From assembly GCF_027158205.1 (NCBI RefSeq), contig NZ_JAPVLU010000015.1:126936-190935 (forward strand): a DNA stretch of 64,000 nt, in the 5' to 3' direction. The DNA comes from Streptomyces sp. H39-S7. Lineage in GTDB: Bacteria; Actinomycetota; Actinomycetes; Streptomycetales; Streptomycetaceae. The notes below the pieces were generated by a model. That model worked only from the letters and a program-made list of their open reading frames with translations. It did no database searches and was not told the DNA's origin. Below, piece after piece: positions 41,706 through 49,158 of the stretch (position 1 is the stretch's first letter; each line of letters opens with the position of its first letter). Both the position numbers and the translations under genes were made by a program.

Positions 41706-42629
41706 TCAGCGGCGGGCGGTGGCGATCAGGCGCTTGAGGGCGGTGTGCGCGGGTGGGCCCCAGGTGGGCTTGCCGCCGGGGCGGCCGTGGATACCGGCGT
41801 CTCCGACGAGGATGCCGCTGAGGGCTTGCAGTACGGCCCAGCCGCGGGCGCGGCGGAGGGTCGCGGCATCCGGGGACGGCAGGTAGGCGGCGTGGAAGCG
41901 GTCTGCGGCGCCGTCCGGCAGCAGCACCCAGGCGGCGGCGAGGTCTCCGGCCGGATCGCCCGCGCAGAGGTCCCCGAAGTCGATCACGCCACAGAAGGTG
42001 CCGTCCTCGGTGAGGATGTTGGCCGGGTGGAGGTCTCCGTGGAGCCACAGGGCCGGGCCCGCCCAGACGGGTGCGGCGGCGGCGTCCTCCCAGACGGCGC
42101 GGACGGCGTCCGGGTCGGGTATCAGCCCCAGTTCGGTGAGAGAGGCGAGCTGCCTGGCGAAGGGCTCGGCCAGGTCCGCCAGCGGCCCTCCGCGGCCGAA
42201 TCCGCCGGTGGGCGCCCCGTCGGGTGCGGGTTGGTGAAGAGCCGTCAGGAATGCGGCGAGGGCGTCGGCGGCTTCCGCGGCGCGCGTCGCGGGGACCTGG
42301 TCGGCAGGCGCACCCGGCACCCAGGTGGTGACGAGCCAAGGGCGCGGAAACAGCTCGGAGGGCTTACCGAGGCGCTGGGGTACGGGAACCGGCAGGGGCA
42401 GGCGCGGAGCCAGAGAGGGCAGCCAGGTGTGCTCGTTGCGCAGCAGTGTGTCCGCTCGCTCCGTTGCCCACGGCAACCGCACAGCGAGGTCGTCGCCGAG
42501 CCGCCACAGCTGGTTGTCCCAGCCGCGCGCACCCAGGCGCACGGGGCGATCGGCCAGGTCGGGGTGCTGCTCGTCCAGCAGAACCCGGACCAGTTCTGCG
42601 GTGATCTCGATCTCGGCATGCGTCGTCAT
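41706..42629 (-). CDS. aminoglycoside phosphotransferase-family protein
   Basis: 307 residues, APH/choline-kinase fold: GWDNQLWRLGDDLAVRLPW (nucleotide loop and Lys/Arg region), RNEHTWLPSLAP, WLHGDLHPANIL (catalytic loop with Asp and Asn) and GVIDFGDLCAGDPAGDLA (metal Asp). This large family includes antibiotic kinases such as macrolide or aminoglycoside phosphotransferases and metabolic kinases, so resistance is possible but unproven. ATG 42629. It stands 141 bp from the divergent DUF2975 gene. Confidence 0.85.
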   Translation of the reverse strand: MTTHAEIEITAELVRVLLDEQHPDLADRPVRLGARGWDNQLWRLGDDLAVRLPWATERADTLLRNEHTWLPSLAPRLPLPVPVPQRLGKPSELFPRPWLVTTWVPGAPADQVPATRAAEAADALAAFLTALHQPAPDGAPTGGFGRGGPLADLAEPFARQLASLTELGLIPDPDAVRAVWEDAAAAPVWAGPALWLHGDLHPANILTEDGTFCGVIDFGDLCAGDPAGDLAAAWVLLPDGAADRFHAAYLPSPDAATLRRARGWAVLQALSGILVGDAGIHGRPGGKPTWGPPAHTALKRLIATARR

Positions 42630-42707
42630 GCGGCACCACCATAGTCGGAGCCGGCCCAGGCCCCAGGTGACGTCGCCTTTGAGGAGGTCTCGACGGCGGC
42701 CATGGAC

Positions 42708-42756
42708 TTGTCGATTATCGATATGCCCCCTACTCTTCTGGCGTATCGACAATCGA
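42708..42756 (+). promoter_or_regulatory. DUF2975/XRE operon promoter with flanking operators
   Basis: -35 TTGTCG (42708-42713), 17-bp spacer, -10 TACTCT (42731-42736). Two 13-bp arms, 42711-42723 and 42744-42756, form an inverted repeat with one mismatch (half-site TCGATTRTCGATA), one over the -35/spacer and one just after the -10. Probable autorepression by the XRE protein. Confidence 0.7.
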
Positions 42757-42770
42757 TGGGGAGGGGTGCG

Positions 42771-43358
42771 ATGAACACGCGGCTCACGAGGATTCTGGCC
42801 TCGGTGACCTTTGCGCTGGCGGTGCTCTGCGGGCTCGCCTTCGTCGGCACGGGGGTCACGCACATGCTCGACGACGGGGCGGTCTGCGTACAGACGGACT
42901 TCTGGCGCAATGCCTCACTGGCGCCGGGCTCGCTGCCGGTGGGCAAGGGCGTGGAGGCGTCCAGCAGCGCCTCGCGCCTCTGTCAGGACGGTCCCTCCGT
43001 GGGGCAGCGCGCCGCCGACCTCGGGGGTGAACTGCCCTGGCTGCTGTTCGGTTCCCTCGCCCTGCTGCTCTTCTCCCGGCTGCTCAAGGCGGTCCTGTCG
43101 CAAGGGCCGTTCACGGACGCGGTGTCGCAACGGCTCTCCGTTCTCGGCTGGTTCGTTGCCGTGGGCACGCCGTTGGCCGGCCTGGTCGTCGGCTGGTCGC
43201 AGTCCTGGCTCGTCGGTAGCATGGCGCCGGTCGTGGGATCCGGGCCGGAGGTGGCCGGGCCGCAGGTGCTCGTCCTCGCCGGCCTCGCCGCACTGATCAT
43301 GGGGAAGATCATGCGCGAGGGTGTGCGCATGCGAGAGGACCTCGAAGGGACCATTTGA
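42771..43358 (+). CDS. DUF2975 membrane protein
   Basis: 195 residues with four hydrophobic segments (about 8-30, 78-100, 125-146 and 160-180) and the DUF2975 pattern LLFSRLLKAVLSQGPFTDAVSQRLSVLGW. A Cys pair in the first extracytoplasmic loop (VCVQT and RLCQDG) may form a disulphide. GGGAGGGG precedes ATG 42771. The stop overlaps the XRE start (TGATG). Function unknown; in Bacillus and actinobacteria such genes are linked to small XRE regulators. Confidence 0.82.
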   Translation: MNTRLTRILASVTFALAVLCGLAFVGTGVTHMLDDGAVCVQTDFWRNASLAPGSLPVGKGVEASSSASRLCQDGPSVGQRAADLGGELPWLLFGSLALLLFSRLLKAVLSQGPFTDAVSQRLSVLGWFVAVGTPLAGLVVGWSQSWLVGSMAPVVGSGPEVAGPQVLVLAGLAALIMGKIMREGVRMREDLEGTI

Positions 43359-43591
43359 TGCCCGAAGAGGAACTGCACGCGATCCGGATCCACCTCGACC
43401 GGATCCTCGCGGACCGCGGCATGACGCTCACCGAACTGTCCGCACAAGTGGGCATCACCGTCGTCAACCTGTCTGTCCTCAAGAACGGGCGGGCGAAGGC
43501 CATCCGCTTCTCGACCCTGTCGCGGATCTGCGATGTCCTCCAGTGCCAGCCGGGAGACCTGATCACCCACGACCCCGCCGAGTCGGCCTAG
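43358..43591 (+). CDS. small XRE-family regulator (YozG-like)
   Basis: 77 residues, nearly all helix-turn-helix: MTLTELSAQVGITVVNLSVL, then KNGRAKAIRFSTLSRICDVL and CQPGDLI. This is the Cro/CI-like subgroup paired with DUF2975 membrane proteins. ATG 43358 shares one base with the upstream TGA. Predicted to bind the twin operator at 42711-42756. Confidence 0.85.
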   Translation: MPEEELHAIRIHLDRILADRGMTLTELSAQVGITVVNLSVLKNGRAKAIRFSTLSRICDVLQCQPGDLITHDPAESA

Positions 43592-43895
43592 TCGGCCTCT
43601 CCCGGCGGGGAGCGGGATTGCAGGAGCCTCAGCGGCGTCGCACCTTCCGGCGGCCAGTGCTGCTCGATCCGGCGGATCTGAGCGGCACGGCCGGCGGGGC
43701 GGTCAGCTTGGGTGCCCACCCCTGTGCGGCGTCAGCATGCCGCTGGAGGGCTGCAACCATATGCTCGACCAATAGGAACAAGACGGAAGATTTATGGATG
43801 TCTCGTTTCTCCGGCCACGGACATGGCCAGCCCGACCGACGCCACTTCTGCGCCGCGCAGCCGATCCGTCATCTCCACCTACCTGGAGGCCGACC
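43592..43895. other. 304-bp spacer, no gene seen
   Basis: Nothing convincing. The short open frames have no family features, and no strong hairpin or operator was found. GGAGG at 43885-43889 serves the TTG start of the following remnant. Confidence 0.5.
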
Positions 43896-44108
43896 TTGAC
43901 GCTTCCCGACGCCGATACCGTCCGCGCCACCGCCGCACAGGGCTGGATCTACGGCTACGCGCTGCTGGAGAACTACCGCACGATGAACCCCCAGGCCGTC
44001 GACAGCGACGACCCCCGCTACGTGGGCGGCTTCGGCACCTTCCGGCACTACTCCCAGCCCTTCACCCCGGCCAACACCGATGTGGTCACCCCCAACAACG
44101 ACACCCGG
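43896..44108 (+). pseudogene. truncated DUF1254-domain gene (N-terminus only)
   Basis: About 71 codons from TTG 43896 (GGAGG upstream) match the start of DUF1254 proteins: GWIYGYALLENYRTMNPQA, GGFGTFRHYSQPFTPANTDV and TPNNDT, where the family continues with P-Y-S-W. Homology stops abruptly at the NNDT motif (about 44104-44108), and the frame runs into unrelated sequence. Full-length members have 400 or more residues, so this is a deletion remnant. It is joined directly to another gene's tail. Confidence 0.7.
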
Positions 44109-44334
44109 CCTGGCCGCAGCACTCGCGGTCGCCAACCCCAAGAACCTGGTCCCGGCCGTCGGCGGCGCACTGTCCATCGCCTCCAGCGGCGCGAGCACCG
44201 GCGACCGCTCCACGAAGATCCTCGGCGACTGGAAAGCATGGATGGCCGAACACAACGGCGCCATCATGACCGTCGTCCTGGCAGTCCCGGGCGCGAAGTA
44301 CATCGGCGACGCCCTCAGCGCACTCATCACATAA
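44104..44334 (+). pseudogene. C-terminal remnant of a GAP/Sap-type membrane protein
   Basis: In the next reading frame from the junction, about 75 codons to TAA 44332-44334 read GLAAALAVANPKNLVPAVGG, then GDRSTKILGDWKAWMAEHN and IMTVVLAVPGAKYIGDAL. This matches the end of GAP-family (sulfolipid-1-addressing, LysE-like) proteins, but the membrane segment expected between A-S-S-G-A-S and G-D-R is missing, an internal deletion of roughly 25 residues. The front of the gene is lost. Confidence 0.6.
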
Positions 44335-44515
44335 CCGAGTCCTCCGGCCGAACCGGACCCCGGAACAGCGTGCCCGCCAGCAACAACGTTCAGACTCGCC
44401 GACTGAAGCGCTCAGTCACGCTGGGGGACCGGTGCGGTCTTTCGGCTGGGCGGCACGACGGCCCGTGCCCTGGGACGACGACTGCACCCCGGGAGCCGAC
44501 TTCGGGGCGTCGTCA

Positions 44516-44548
44516 GATCGGCAGGGCAGATCAGCAGGGCAGATCGGC
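44516..44548. repeat. 2.5 copies of a 13-bp direct repeat
   Basis: GATCRGCAGGGCA at 44516-44528 and 44529-44541, then a partial copy GATCGGC. It lies just after the 3' end of the TIR-NB-ARC gene (stop 44562), in the 227-bp spacer that may hold its transcription end; no clear terminator hairpin was found. Confidence 0.6.
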
Positions 44549-44561
44549 CGGCGATCACGCT

Positions 44562-47500
44562 TCAGACCGCCACCGGGTCCAGCGCGAGAAGGATCCGCCG
44601 GCTGCGTCCGGCGGCGATCACGGTGTTCGGATGCTCCCTGCCCAGGATGCGGGTGAATCCGTCGACGGATTTCTTCGACATGAGGTTCGCCGAACTCTGG
44701 CGGCTCGGCGTCCGTTCGTGTGCTTCGATGGTGGTGACCCGATTGCTCGTACAGGCGAAGAAGACCGGGTGGGTCTCGCTGAGGCAGTTCGCTCGCGCGA
44801 TCCGCGGCATGAGCTCGGCTTCCAGACGGTCCACTTCGGCGTAGTCGTGCTGCTCCCAGCGCAGCGTCGCGAGATTGACTCCGACGATCAGCCGGTGCCG
44901 ATGGTCGGTGTCGAACGTGGCGTCCACGATCGAGGCGGCCTCGGTCAGCAGGGGCTCGGCCTCCCGGATCCGGCCTGCGGCCAAGTGGACGATCGCCAGG
45001 TTGTTCCCGCAGATCGCCGTCGAGGGGTGCGCTGTTCCGTTGACGGCCACGGAGATGTCGAGTGCGCGCCGCCCGGTCGCACGCGCTTGTTCGAGACGGC
45101 CGACCTCCCGTTGACAACTGGCCAGTTCGGTCAGTGCCATGGCGGTCTCGGGATGCTCGGATCCGAAGAGTTTCTCGACCCGTTCGGCCACGTCCTGTGC
45201 GGTCTGCCAGGCGTCCTGGTACAGGCCGAGATTGCGTTGGGACGCGGCGAGGAACAGCCTTGCGGTCAGGGTCGTCGGGTTGTCGACCCCGAACAGGCGG
45301 CGGCTGCGGTGAGCGGTCCCCTCCTGCAGTTCCACGGCGTCGCGGTAGTTCCCCAGGTCGTTGTGGGCCACCGCGATCCGGATCAAGGTGGCCAGCGTCG
45401 CCCGGTCCGTCGAGCCGCGGCTCTTCCTGCGGTCGTACAGCAGCACTTCGTCCTTCGCGAGCGCGTGGTCCGGTTCACCCAGCAACAGGCAGGAGACCGC
45501 CACGTTGTTCCGGGCCATCTCCGACAGCCGGTCCTCGCTGCCGAAGGTACCGACCGCGTCCTCGCAGGTCTGCTCGTCGACGCGCCGGGCCTCGGCGTAC
45601 CGGCCCAGCCGCCGCAGATCACCGCCGAGGTTCAGCCCCACTCGGATCCTGATCTCGGGCCGACTGTCCGGATGGCGATCCAGGCTGCGGGAGAGTGCCT
45701 CGTCGATGGCCAGGGATTCGGTGGCCCTGCCCTGGTTCCGCAGCGCATTGGCGAGGTCGAGCTCTGCCTCACGGACGTCGCTGTGGTCGGGGCCGATGAC
45801 CTGCAGCCAGGTCTCCAGCGCCGCTTGGAGGCCGATGCCGCTCTGCCGTGACTCACGCCATGACATCAGGGACCTGCTGACGTGCAGAATCAACGCGCGC
45901 GTGGTGGGGTCCTCCGCACATCGGACGCACGTCCAGGCCTGCGTCGCCGCCAGATTGCGCCAGATGTGGAGCATGGTCTGCCACTGGTCGTCCGTGCGTG
46001 CGCGGCCGACGTCGAGTCGGCGCAGCAGCAGGTGGACCGTGTGACGGTGGAGCTCGGCCTCTGTCTCGGGGACGCTTTCCGCGATCACGCCCTGCGGCAC
46101 CCGGTGCATGCTGATGGTCGTTCCCTCGCCGGCCAGTTGGATTCTCGCCAGCGAGCAGGCCCGGATCTCGTCGAGCATGGCGCGCTGTCCGGCGATGTCG
46201 TTCCGGCTGCCCATCACCTCAGCCAGTTCCGTCGTGCTCATGGGTCCGTCCAGCTCCTCAAGACCTCTGAAGACACTGATCCGGATCTCCGTGCTCGCCA
46301 TGAAGGAGAGCAGCGTCAGCAACTGCGCCGCCGCGGTGGAGCGTTGACGCACGCTGTCCAGGGCCACCAGGTAGGTCTGCATGAGCGGTCGGGGGTAGCG
46401 GGGTGGTGTGTCGCTGAAGGGTTCGAGGGGGCGGCTTCGCAGTCGCTCCAGGTAGTCCTCCAGCGGTTGCGGTGACGATCTCAGGTGCGCGGACGCGACC
46501 TCCATCGCGGCAGGGAGCCCCCCGCACTGCTCGGCCAGGACGGCCAGTTGGTCGTCAGGGAGGCCGGAGTCAGACAGTCGCCACCGGAGGAAATCGAAGC
46601 TGTCGGCCTGCCCCATCGGCTCGACCGGCACCTTGGTGGCGACGTCGTGCCAGTTCTGGTCGGTCGAGGTGATCACCACGTGCCCGACCGGACCGGTGAA
46701 GTTCGGCAGGAGCGGGAGAACGGCCGCGGCCGTCCGTGCGTCGTCGATCAGTACCAGCCAGCGGCGTTGGGCGGCATCGGTGCGCAGGGACCGCAACGCG
46801 GCGCCGAGGCGGGCCTGGTGTTCCTGCTCGTCGCCGAGGAAGTGCAGTTCCGAGTCGAGGGCCAGCAGGTCCTGGCGTGCCACCGCCAACCGGGTCGCCC
46901 TCACCAGCCATACCGCGTCGTACTCGCTCCGGTAGCGGTACAGGTACTCGAAGGCGATCTCGGACTTTCCGACGGCGCCCATCCCGGTCAGCGCCACGAT
47001 GGCGGGTCCGCGCGGCGTGTTCCACAAAGCCTCGTGCAGTTGGGCCAATTCGGCGTCCCGGCCGCGGAACTGGTGGTTGCGCTGGGGAATCCAGTCGCTC
47101 CACACCGCGGGTTCCTCCCCGGGGAACCGTCGGCGGACCGCTCCCCGGCGGGTTCTCGCCGGGATCTGCGGGCGGGGCGGAATTTTCGCCACCGCGGGGA
47201 TCAGTCTGTCCCGAGCGGCCTTCTCGCCGATGTCCGAGAGGTCGACGATGGCCTCGCGAATGCCGACCGGCAGGGTCTCCGGCAGCTTGGCCCGGTCGAC
47301 CGTCACCGGAATCAGCCGGTCCAGGAGGTGCGCACTGGCGCCGAGCGCGGAGCGCCACTCCGCCGAGGAGTGCTGCGCCGTGCACAGGAACGCCTCGCTC
47401 ACGACGGCGACACAGCAGTCCGCGCCGGAGAGGCCGGCGGCGATCGCACTGTCGAGGTCGGCCCAGGCGGCGGACCATGGGGATCGGTGCACCGAGCATC

Positions 47501-47603
47501 CGTGGTCCTCGAGAGCTTCCTCGATCCATGAGGCCCAGGGGTCGTCGGCCTCGCAGTACACGATGAGCACATCGCGCACGGTTGGAGCGGATTCGTCCGA
47601 CAC
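44562..47603 (-). CDS. FxsT-like TIR / NB-ARC / TPR protein
   Basis: 1013 residues. 8-140: TIR-like domain (RDVLIVYCEADDPWASWIEE, then CVAVVSEAFL and SAEWRSAL). 175-430: NB-ARC/STAND NTPase with P-loop GMGAVGKS (207-214), Walker B RWLVLIDDA and CGGLPAAMEVA. About 430-640: winged-helix and linker. 650-1013: TPR array (N-L-A-I-V-H-L-A-A-G-R type helices). This layout is that of the tetratricopeptide protein of FxSxx-COOH systems and of STAND defence proteins: TPRs sense, the NTPase oligomerises, TIR is effector or adaptor. GTG 47603 has AGGTGA 5 nt upstream; GTG 47612 is an alternative. Last gene of the seven-gene operon, 65 bp after the radical SAM gene. Confidence 0.85.
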   Translation of the reverse strand: MSDESAPTVRDVLIVYCEADDPWASWIEEALEDHGCSVHRSPWSAAWADLDSAIAAGLSGADCCVAVVSEAFLCTAQHSSAEWRSALGASAHLLDRLIPVTVDRAKLPETLPVGIREAIVDLSDIGEKAARDRLIPAVAKIPPRPQIPARTRRGAVRRRFPGEEPAVWSDWIPQRNHQFRGRDAELAQLHEALWNTPRGPAIVALTGMGAVGKSEIAFEYLYRYRSEYDAVWLVRATRLAVARQDLLALDSELHFLGDEQEHQARLGAALRSLRTDAAQRRWLVLIDDARTAAAVLPLLPNFTGPVGHVVITSTDQNWHDVATKVPVEPMGQADSFDFLRWRLSDSGLPDDQLAVLAEQCGGLPAAMEVASAHLRSSPQPLEDYLERLRSRPLEPFSDTPPRYPRPLMQTYLVALDSVRQRSTAAAQLLTLLSFMASTEIRISVFRGLEELDGPMSTTELAEVMGSRNDIAGQRAMLDEIRACSLARIQLAGEGTTISMHRVPQGVIAESVPETEAELHRHTVHLLLRRLDVGRARTDDQWQTMLHIWRNLAATQAWTCVRCAEDPTTRALILHVSRSLMSWRESRQSGIGLQAALETWLQVIGPDHSDVREAELDLANALRNQGRATESLAIDEALSRSLDRHPDSRPEIRIRVGLNLGGDLRRLGRYAEARRVDEQTCEDAVGTFGSEDRLSEMARNNVAVSCLLLGEPDHALAKDEVLLYDRRKSRGSTDRATLATLIRIAVAHNDLGNYRDAVELQEGTAHRSRRLFGVDNPTTLTARLFLAASQRNLGLYQDAWQTAQDVAERVEKLFGSEHPETAMALTELASCQREVGRLEQARATGRRALDISVAVNGTAHPSTAICGNNLAIVHLAAGRIREAEPLLTEAASIVDATFDTDHRHRLIVGVNLATLRWEQHDYAEVDRLEAELMPRIARANCLSETHPVFFACTSNRVTTIEAHERTPSRQSSANLMSKKSVDGFTRILGREHPNTVIAAGRSRRILLALDPVAV

Positions 47604-47668
47604 GACGTTCACCTGTTTTCGTTCCCTTCTCGCTGTCACATCTGCTGCCGCCGCACGGGCCGGGCCCT

Positions 47669-48817
47669 TCAGGCGGCGAGTTGCCTGGCTATCGCTTGCT
47701 GCACGTGCCGGATCAGCAGGGCGAGGTCGTCGCAGTAGGCGGAGGGGTTGTCGAAGGCCGACCCGGGCCGGTAACGGTGCGGGTAGGCGCCGCCACCGCA
47801 GACCTTGACGATCCGGCACTCCCGGCACTGTGGGCACAGTGCTTCGGTTCCTGGTGCCCGTCGGCGTATGGCCTCGCTGTGGATGAAGGCGTTCAGGTCG
47901 TCCACCGCGATGTTGAGTCCGGTCGCGGGTGCACCGGGGTAGGCCACCTTGAGGATGTCGTCGGCCTCGATGGTGCCGTCGCTCTCGATGGTGACGTACT
48001 GCACCGGCCCGGCGCCGATGGCTGTGGTGGCCGTTCGCGCACCCAGGGAGACCGCGATGATCTCATCGAAGATCCGCACACCGGTTGCCCGTGGGACGGT
48101 CGGGTACCAGGTGTCGAAGACCCGCGCGAGCCAGGACCCGTAGCGGGCTCCGGGCGGTGGGGGGTCGGCCCAGGTGCGGTGGGGGAGCAGGAAGCCGATG
48201 TCGGGCGGCTGCCAGGCGGCGAGTGCCGCGTAGGTCTCCAGCGGATCGGTCTCCAGGTCGACGACACTGAGCAGCCCGACGAAGAGATGACGGTAGCGCG
48301 CGGAGGTCAGCAGGCCGAGGCCGGCCGAGGCGGCGGCGTAGCTGCCATCGCCGTTCGGGAAGCGGCGGTGCCGATCATGGGCGTGGGCGTCGCCGTCAAG
48401 ACTGACGGCGATCCGCACGTCCAGCTGTTCCAGGAAGTCCAGTGTCGACCGGGTGAGAAGCACCGCGTTCGTCTGCATCAGGAATCGCACCCGGGTCGTC
48501 GCGGGTACGGCCGCGCGCACCGCGGTGACGGCGTGGGCGATCGCCGCAGTGCCCGCGAGCAGGGGTTCGCCGCCGTGCAGCACGACTTCGATCCAGTCGG
48601 GCCGCTGCTCGGCGACATGGGCCCCGATACGGGCGGCCGCCTGGTCGATGACGGCGGGACTCATCGTGGTCGGCTTGGTACGCCAGCTCTGGTCCGCGGC
48701 CTGATAGACGTAGCAGTAGTCGCAGGAGAGATTGCACCGTGAGTGCATCTTCAGCACGAACTGCCGCAGTCCGCCGGGCCAGTGCGCCACTTCGGCTCCG
48801 TCGGGTCGTGCGGTCAC
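47669..48817 (-). CDS. FxsB-like radical SAM/SPASM peptide maturase
   Basis: 382 residues. The radical SAM cluster motif is CNLSCDYC (C28, C32, C35), followed by HGGEPLL and the QTN and SLDGD strands. A SPASM-type region near the C-terminus has CPQCRECRIVKVCGGGAYPHRY and a last Cys in SAYCDD, for auxiliary clusters. The order is that of FxsB maturases, which form a three-residue cyclophane between an aromatic side chain and the beta-carbon two residues on in F-x-S. GTG 48817 overlaps the stop of the upstream peptide gene (GTGA), so enzyme and presumed substrate are coupled. Followed by the TIR-NB-ARC-TPR gene. Confidence 0.9.
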   Translation of the reverse strand: MTARPDGAEVAHWPGGLRQFVLKMHSRCNLSCDYCYVYQAADQSWRTKPTTMSPAVIDQAAARIGAHVAEQRPDWIEVVLHGGEPLLAGTAAIAHAVTAVRAAVPATTRVRFLMQTNAVLLTRSTLDFLEQLDVRIAVSLDGDAHAHDRHRRFPNGDGSYAAASAGLGLLTSARYRHLFVGLLSVVDLETDPLETYAALAAWQPPDIGFLLPHRTWADPPPPGARYGSWLARVFDTWYPTVPRATGVRIFDEIIAVSLGARTATTAIGAGPVQYVTIESDGTIEADDILKVAYPGAPATGLNIAVDDLNAFIHSEAIRRRAPGTEALCPQCRECRIVKVCGGGAYPHRYRPGSAFDNPSAYCDDLALLIRHVQQAIARQLAA

Positions 48818-49023
48818 GACGTGCCCCGTAACTGCTCCAGGGCGGGCGGCGGCGGCAGGAGACAGGATTCCCAGGCGACGACACGTTGGGGTGCGCCGCC
48901 CCGCTCCGCTTTGAGCCGTCTCAGCGCGTATCCGAGCGCTGACGGTTCCGCGTCCAGGCCGGCGGCCAGGGCGGCATCGACTGCTGCTGCCAGCCTGCAG
49001 TCCATACCTGTGCTCTCGTTCAC
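48814..49023 (-). CDS. putative Fxs-type precursor peptide with W-E-S core
   Basis: 69 residues. The leader-like part is helical (LAAAVDAALAAGLDAEPSAL, then GYALRRLKAERGG) and resembles FxSxx-COOH precursors. Where the family ends in F-x-S-x-x, this peptide reads V-V-A-W-E-S-C-L (W51, S53), then a 14-residue tail LPPPPALEQLRGTS. W-E-S fits the aromatic-x-Ser motif crosslinked by cyclophane-forming radical SAM enzymes. GGGGGA lies 6 nt before GTG 49023. The stop overlaps the radical SAM start. A promoter-like pair lies 110-135 bp upstream. Assignment rests on gene context plus motif. Confidence 0.68.
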   Translation of the reverse strand: MNESTGMDCRLAAAVDAALAAGLDAEPSALGYALRRLKAERGGAPQRVVAWESCLLPPPPALEQLRGTS

Positions 49024-49130
49024 AGCGCGTCCCCCGCTTCGTCTGCCCGGCGATCACTCGCGCCGCTCCGGTCCAGCCACGGTCGCAGTCGGTGATGCCG
49101 GCCCAATGCTTCCATCATGCCGGTCCGCGT

Positions 49131-49158
49131 ACAATAATGCTGCCGAAAGGGTCCTCAA
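49131..49158 (-). promoter_or_regulatory. internal promoter before the peptide gene
   Basis: -35 TTGAGG (complement of 49153-49158), 16-bp spacer, -10 TATTGT (complement of 49131-49136), in an AT-rich stretch of the 131-bp gap between the vWA and peptide genes. It could express the peptide, maturase and TIR gene separately. Confidence 0.5.

Noticed and set aside
44516..44548. 13-bp direct repeats beside the TIR gene as relatives of the 34.7-kb array
   Set aside because: Same length but unrelated sequence; probably coincidence.
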